Source: Dolomedes plantarius (Eukaryota > Arthropoda > Arachnida > Araneae > Dolomedidae). Taken from it: a DNA stretch of 64,000 nt. Shown here one piece after another: positions 59,086-64,000 of this stretch (positions are counted from its first letter, which is position 1; the number at the start of each line of letters is the position of its first letter). The notes below the pieces were generated by a model. It searched no databases. It was not told where the DNA came from and saw nothing but the letters and a program-made list of their open reading frames with translations. The position numbers and the translations under genes are program-made. Location of the stretch: positions 66,192,568-66,256,567 of the forward strand of contig OU015503.1 of assembly GCA_907164885.2 (NCBI GenBank). Reading direction: 5' to 3'.

Positions 59086-59780
59086 TCTATATATATAAAA
59101 CAGTTCCGTAACTGACTCATTCATTCACTGACTGACTGACTGAATGACATACAACGCACAGACCAAACCGCTGGACCTAAAGGGCTGAAATTTTGCATGG
59201 CGATTCTTCTAATAGTGTAGGGGTGCACTAAGAAAGATTTTTCAAAAATTCTTCTTAGATTTTTTTAAATTAAATTTTTAAGCTGTTTTTTAAACTTTTT
59301 TTTACGTTTGCTTTTAAAATAATACATTGAGGGTTATAAAATTTATATCACGAGAAAGATCATAAAAATTCCTTCAAAATGAAATTTTTTTCGAATTTTT
59401 ACCTCCATTTCCTGATTTTTGGTGAATTTTTAAAGATTAATTTTTAGAATTTAATTTATTAAATGCTGATCACGTGATTTCTTTTTCTGGTACTTTTAAT
59501 AAATTTATCGTCACTTGCGTAACAACTAAATAGACAAAAAAATATTTTTTTCTCTTTCTAATGCAGCAGACGATTGGATATTATAAAAAAAAATGCATAT
59601 CCCTTAAGATTTTTTTATAAATATATATATATAGATAGATATATATTTTACATCAATTGTATACATTGATCATCGCATTTATTATAAATATATATATTTA
59701 TTTTTTGGCATAAATTGCATACGTTGACCGTTGTATTTAATTTGAATGTACTCCGCAGCGAAGCGCGGGTTTTAAGCTAG
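59086..59780 (+). mobile_element. Non-autonomous Helitron, family Hel-1, copy G
   Basis: 695 bp: TCTATATATATAAAACAGTT at 59086; 3' hairpin CCGCAGCGAAGCGCGG and TTTTAAGCTAG, next base T. Preceding base is G instead of A. Most complete copy of the family and a good reference. Confidence 0.85.
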
Positions 59781-60291
59781 TATTAAATAAACATGTCTAC
59801 AGAAATAGGACTGAAGAAATCTATACTACCCATTCTTCTGAAAAATTCGGCTTCAGTGAAATATTGATGAAGATCATAACGTCAAAAGGAATCTCCGGTT
59901 CAGGTTGATGTCTTTAATCTACATTATGGACGTTCTTAGAGAAAGAAAAATGCTTTCTCTGTTGAAGAGTCCCTTTTGTCGATGATGCACCTTTGAAAAA
60001 TATAATGCATTTTTATGTTTTGTCCATTCAATTTTTCTTTGCAGCCTGAAAAAAAAAGGAACTTCCAGGACAATTGTAGAGTGAGTTTTCCATTCTTTTT
60101 ATGAGATTATCTCTCTTAACAGCAGAAAAATGTGAAAACAAAGTAACTAACCGTATATATGTTTAGGTATATAACTTGAATATCCCAGCTGATGAGCTGA
60201 ATGTGTTTTCATTAAAAAGAAAAACACAGAAGAAGTATTTTTTAAATTTAAGTAATTAATGATTTTTTAATTATATAAAGTCAATAAAATT

Positions 60292-60295
<4 letters not shown>
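59781..60295. other. Spacer, no gene
   Basis: AT-rich; nothing recognised. Confidence 0.4.
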
Positions 60296-60388
<93 letters not shown>

Positions 60389-60425
60389 CATATATATATA
60401 CAAATATATACATATACATATATAT

Positions 60426-60505
<80 letters not shown>
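60296..60505. repeat. TA microsatellite
   Basis: Nearly pure TA over about 200 bp with a short TACA/TATG variant block at 60383-60440. It abuts the left end of the large inverted element; a similar array (63446-63604) abuts the right end. Confidence 0.95.
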
Positions 60506-60507
<2 letters not shown>

Positions 60508-61418
60508 TAGGGTGGAATGAAAAAAACTTTTTTTTGAATTTCAATATGCTCTAGTTTTCAAAAGTTGCCTTTTAACAAAATAAAGACGGAAATTAAATAT
60601 TAGCGTAATTGGTGCATGTTTTCAGTTAGCGCAAGAAGGGCAAACTTTTGGTTTTTATTAAATTTTTGACAAATTTCGCAATTATTTTGAAATTGAATAC
60701 ACTTGTAGTACAAAAAAGTAGCAAAATATGTAATTTAAACATTCTTTTTAGATAGGAGACCTGCTAAACTGATTATATAATACGTTCTACTTCATAAAAT
60801 TAGTACACATAAAGACACTTAAGGACGAGGCACTTAAAGACACTCGGACATCACGGTGGAACGAAATTTTTTTTTCAGAATTTCAATATGCTCTAGTTTT
60901 TAAAAGTTGTTTTTTAAAATTAAAATTAAGAATATAAAATCTTTTTGCTCTACTAAAATATTTTCAAGTGCCGCAAAGGGCTTCAAAATGGATATTTTTA
61001 TGAAAAAGTGATTATATTTGTATTTTTTGTTAATTTCTTTTATAGTATATTAAAATAATGTATATTTTCTGTAAATAAAATATTCAAAATATGATATTTT
61101 GACAGAAAACTCGCATATTCTAAGCATTTCTAATTTTTAGATGCCATGACAGAACAACTGATTTTGTGGAATTTCGCGATTTTCATCATATTAATTTTAC
61201 AGTAACATATTCTTATAATACACATTGGAATAAAAGAAAAACAATTTTTAATTGACCGAGCTTAGTTAAAATAAGCAAATCACACTTATTTAGAAAAATA
61301 TTAATGTAATGTCTATAAAGGCAAAACGTTACTTCGAAAAAAATATTCATGATTTTCAAAAGTCCATAGTAATCACACATGGTTACCACTACTTATTTCA
61401 CTGACACATTGAATTGTT

Positions 61419-62410
61419 TTATTGTTTCAAATTTGGCATTATCTTTTGAGAATGTATTTTTGTTTTTATCAATGCATCTCTTGCAGAAGTACCACAAACG
61501 GACAAGGATGACCCGGTAACTAATTTAACAATCCTTTCTACTACTTGTGTGTGACATGGAATGTTGTTGAAGTCAATAATTTGTTTCTCGTGATCAGATT
61601 CTTTTGCTTCCTTTATAAACTGTTTTAGTTTGTCATCAGAAACATGCTTCGTCATAGGAAGTTCTGTTACTTTAATATAATTCCATTTAATCATATCAAT
61701 ATAATCTTTGACATCAAAGCTTATACGTGGAACTAAATTCTTTCTGATGCCTCCTTCATTTTCCGCCCTTGCTTTTAGAATCCGGCGTAATCCAAGCTCT
61801 CTTACTTGACTGCGATCGTCTAATATCATAGAAAGGAGGAGATTTTCAGAAGCGGCAAAGTATGCATTTCTTTGAATGACAGGGTCAATTACATTTTTAA
61901 GTGTCTGATTGAGGTAACGTGAATAGCTTACAAGTTTCCACAAGTGCTTCGATCCACGGATACAAGATGGTTTCAGCTTTATGTTAAACCAAATTGGTGC
62001 ATAAACTTTCAAAATGTAATCAGTATTCGGAGATTTTTTGCAGGAAATTCTGTTCCCATATACAAGCGAAGTATTCGGTTTGCTAATGTAAACCATCGTG
62101 AATGACAAAATTTTCCTGGTTTTCTCGTGGACAAATCAGAAGAGCACTTTCCAACAGAGATGGCATTATGCATTTCTAACAAATATTTTGGGTCCACACT
62201 TAAATCATCCTTAATTTCTAGTAATGGAATGTTATTTTGAATAGGTGAAAATTCAATCATTGGAAGTTCATAGCAGTTTTCTAGTTGTTTACCTATTTCT
62301 CCTCCAAATTCATTTGGACCTTTAGTTTTTCCATCTAGGAAGCAAAATAGGTGACGTAGGGACAGTTCATTTAAATTATTGACTTCAACAACATTCCATG
62401 TCACACACAA
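61419..62410 (-). pseudogene. Transposon-type gene of unknown family, truncated and frameshifted
   Basis: Two overlapping frames: 62410-62009 (recognisable part from about residue 18: FLDGKTKGPNEFGGEIGKQL, then KPGKFCHSRWFTLANRILRL) and 62108-61419 (from about residue 32: YILKVYAPIWFNIK, DPVIQRNAYFAASENLLLSM, RELGLRRILKAR, then FDVKDYIDMIKW). A one-base shift near 62025-62045 joins them. I recall this protein family as a high-copy uncharacterised ORF in many arthropod and cnidarian genomes, presumably transposon-encoded, without assigned chemistry. The first about 13 codons after 62410 are antisense to the gene's own 3' end, because the right arm is an inverted copy of it. The N-terminal part is missing. 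Confidence 0.7.
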
Positions 62411-62560
62411 GTAGTAGAAAGGACTGTTAAATTAGATACCGGGTCATCCTTGTCCGTTCATCGTACTTCTGCAAAAGATGCATTGATAAAAACAAAAATA
62501 CATTCTCAAAAGATAACGCCAAAATTTGAAACAATAAAACAATTCAACGTGTCAGTGAAA
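62372..62560 (+). pseudogene. Inverted duplicate of the same gene's 3' end
   Basis: Plus-strand translation gives DFNNIPCHTQVVER, TGSSLSV, then DALIKTKIHSQKI, the same C-terminal end as the minus-strand gene at 61419-61585, with a few substitutions. This proves the arms are a duplication that includes coding sequence, not just terminal repeats. Confidence 0.8.
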
Positions 62561-63445
62561 TAAGTAATGGAAACCATGTGTGATTACTATGGACTTTTGA
62601 AAATCATGAATATTTTTTTCGAAGTAACGTTTTGCCTTTATAGACATTACATTAATATTTTTCTAAATAAGTGTGATTTGCTTATTTTAACTAAGATCGG
62701 TCAATTAAAAATTGTTTCTCTTTCATTCCAATGTGTATTATAAGAATATGCTACTGTAAAATTAATATGATGAAAATCGCGAAATTCCACAAAATCAGTT
62801 GTTCTGTTATGGCATCTAAAAATTAGAAATACTTAGAATATGCGAGTTTTCTGTCAAAATATTATATTTTGAATATTTTATTTACAGGAAATATACATTA
62901 TTTTAATATACTATAAAAGAAATTAACAAAAAATACAAATATAATCACTTTTTCATAAAAATATCCATTTTGAAACCCTTTGCGGCACTTGAAAGTATTT
63001 TAGTAGAGTAAAAAGATTTTATATTCTTAATTTTAATTTCAAAAGTCAACTTTTGAAAACTAGAACATATTCAAATTCCCCCAAAAAAATTTTCGTTCCA
63101 CCCTGATGTCCGAGTGTTTTAAGTGCCTCGACCTTAAGTGCCTTTATGTGTACTATTTTTATGAAGTAAAACGTATTATATAATCAGTTTAGCAGGTCTC
63201 CTGACTAAAAATAATTTTTAATTTACATATTTTGCTACTTTTTTGTACTGCAAGTGTATTCAATTTCAAAATAATTGCGAAATTTGTCAAAAATTTAATA
63301 AAACCCAAAAGTTTGTCCTTGCGCTAACTGAAAACATGCACCAATTACGCTAATATTTAATTTCAGTCTTTATTTTGTTAAAAGGCAACTTTTGAAAACT
63401 AGAGCATATTGGAATTAAAAAAAAGTTTTTTTCGTTCCACCCTAG

Positions 63446-63604
<159 letters not shown>

Positions 63605-64000
63605 TGTTAATTTAATATAATTTTATTAGTACATAATTTTCTCGTTTTACTGCAAAGGAAAAACGGTGAACATCAGTATCCATTATTCCTTAGTGATTTA
63701 TTGCTCAATAAATACAACGCAATAAATCAGACGAGTGCATTTTTAATAAAAAGGCAACGATAAATTATTTACATACGTTCTTTCAGAGTCAGACTAAATG
63801 AAGTTTATACGTCCCAATTATGTTCGCCAAATTCAATATGCAAAGCAACAAAACAGCTACATTTGTTTTAGACAAAAGCTGTTTTATGAAAACGCTTCAT
63901 TTGAAAAGGGGATTTATTATTTTCAAGCGAACGTACTGACTCTCTCCAAAGCGTAATTAAGTTTCCCCCCCTCTCTGCTTTCCGTGTAGAATTCGTTGAA
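63605..64000. other. Spacer at the window edge, no gene
   Basis: AT-rich, no ORF above 60 codons; a C6 tract near 63964. Confidence 0.4.

Larger units (their letters stand above)
60508..63444 (-). mobile_element. Large inverted-duplication DNA element
   Basis: 2.94 kb. Arms 60508-61583 and 62372-63444 are inverted copies (about 95 percent by eye, small indels), meeting a unique centre of about 790 bp. Ends TAGGGTGGAATGAAAAAA and TTTTTCGTTCCACCCTA. The terminal motif (GGTGGAACGAAA ... CAATATGCTCTAGTTTT) recurs inside each arm about 345 bp from the tip (60853; 63100 on the right). Flanks ATATACAT and GTATACAT could be an 8-bp target duplication with one change, but both lie in TA repeat. Superfamily not established. 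Confidence 0.8.

Overview
The window looks like an intergenic, repeat-saturated piece of an AT-rich arthropod nuclear genome. A spider or other chelicerate is my best guess, inferred from the mix of BEL/Pao, DUF4817-type mariner, Tc1, piggyBac, hAT, tRNA-derived SINEs and many Helitron-like elements with TA arrays; the species is not determinable. I found no convincing host gene, rRNA, functional tRNA, CRISPR array or operon-type structure. Almost every ORF longer than 150 codons belongs to a transposable element.

Layout. 0-5.6 kb: an interspersed repeat (here called R1) split by a 280-bp foldback mariner MITE, degenerate tandem repeats, a hAT-like end, a 200-bp direct repeat pair, and a short Helitron (5101-5517). 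5.63-11.14 kb: a BEL/Pao LTR retrotransposon on the minus strand, with nearly identical LTRs, a 5-bp target duplication, gag-protease and RT-RNase H, and most of the integrase deleted. 11.1-16 kb: old repeats, a possible solo LTR, a tRNA-derived SINE and a TTAA-flanked MITE. 16.05-18.17 kb: a dead Tc1 element beside a dead mariner. 18.2-25.4 kb: one R1 copy apparently opened at its central microsatellite by about 6.9 kb of nested insertions (two head-to-tail Helitrons, a mariner-derived foldback element, two more Helitrons, TA arrays). 25.4-33.7 kb: AT-rich spacer, a Helitron whose empty site can be read from paralogous repeats, a SINE, and a Helitron split by an element with 8-bp target duplications. 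33.7-41.3 kb: R1 and a second Helitron family in opposite orientations, SINE-like fragments, and a TTAA element holding an LTR-like segment. 41.3-44.7 kb: a Helitron interrupted by a piggyBac element with a shattered transposase. 44.7-49.5 kb: AT-rich spacer, another Helitron, and a local segmental duplication. 49.6-53.9 kb: a hAT element with perfect 8-bp target duplications, itself hit by a Helitron-like element and a mariner. 54.7-60.3 kb: SINE, R1, a Tc1 element one stop codon short of an intact DD34E transposase inserted in the 5' tip of a Helitron, and another Helitron. 60.5-63.45 kb: a large inverted duplication (arms about 1.07 kb) around a truncated, frameshifted transposon-type gene.

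The content works as a layered insertion record rather than as cooperating genes. Insertions concentrate in TA/TG microsatellites, and nesting gives a relative order for many of them. The most distinctive signals are the shared Helitron termini (5' TC plus TATATA-rich tip; 3' GC hairpin then CTAG; A/T target) across at least five otherwise unrelated families, the repeated use of R1's central microsatellite as a landing site, and two elements in which the 3' end of a transposase gene is duplicated in inverted orientation.
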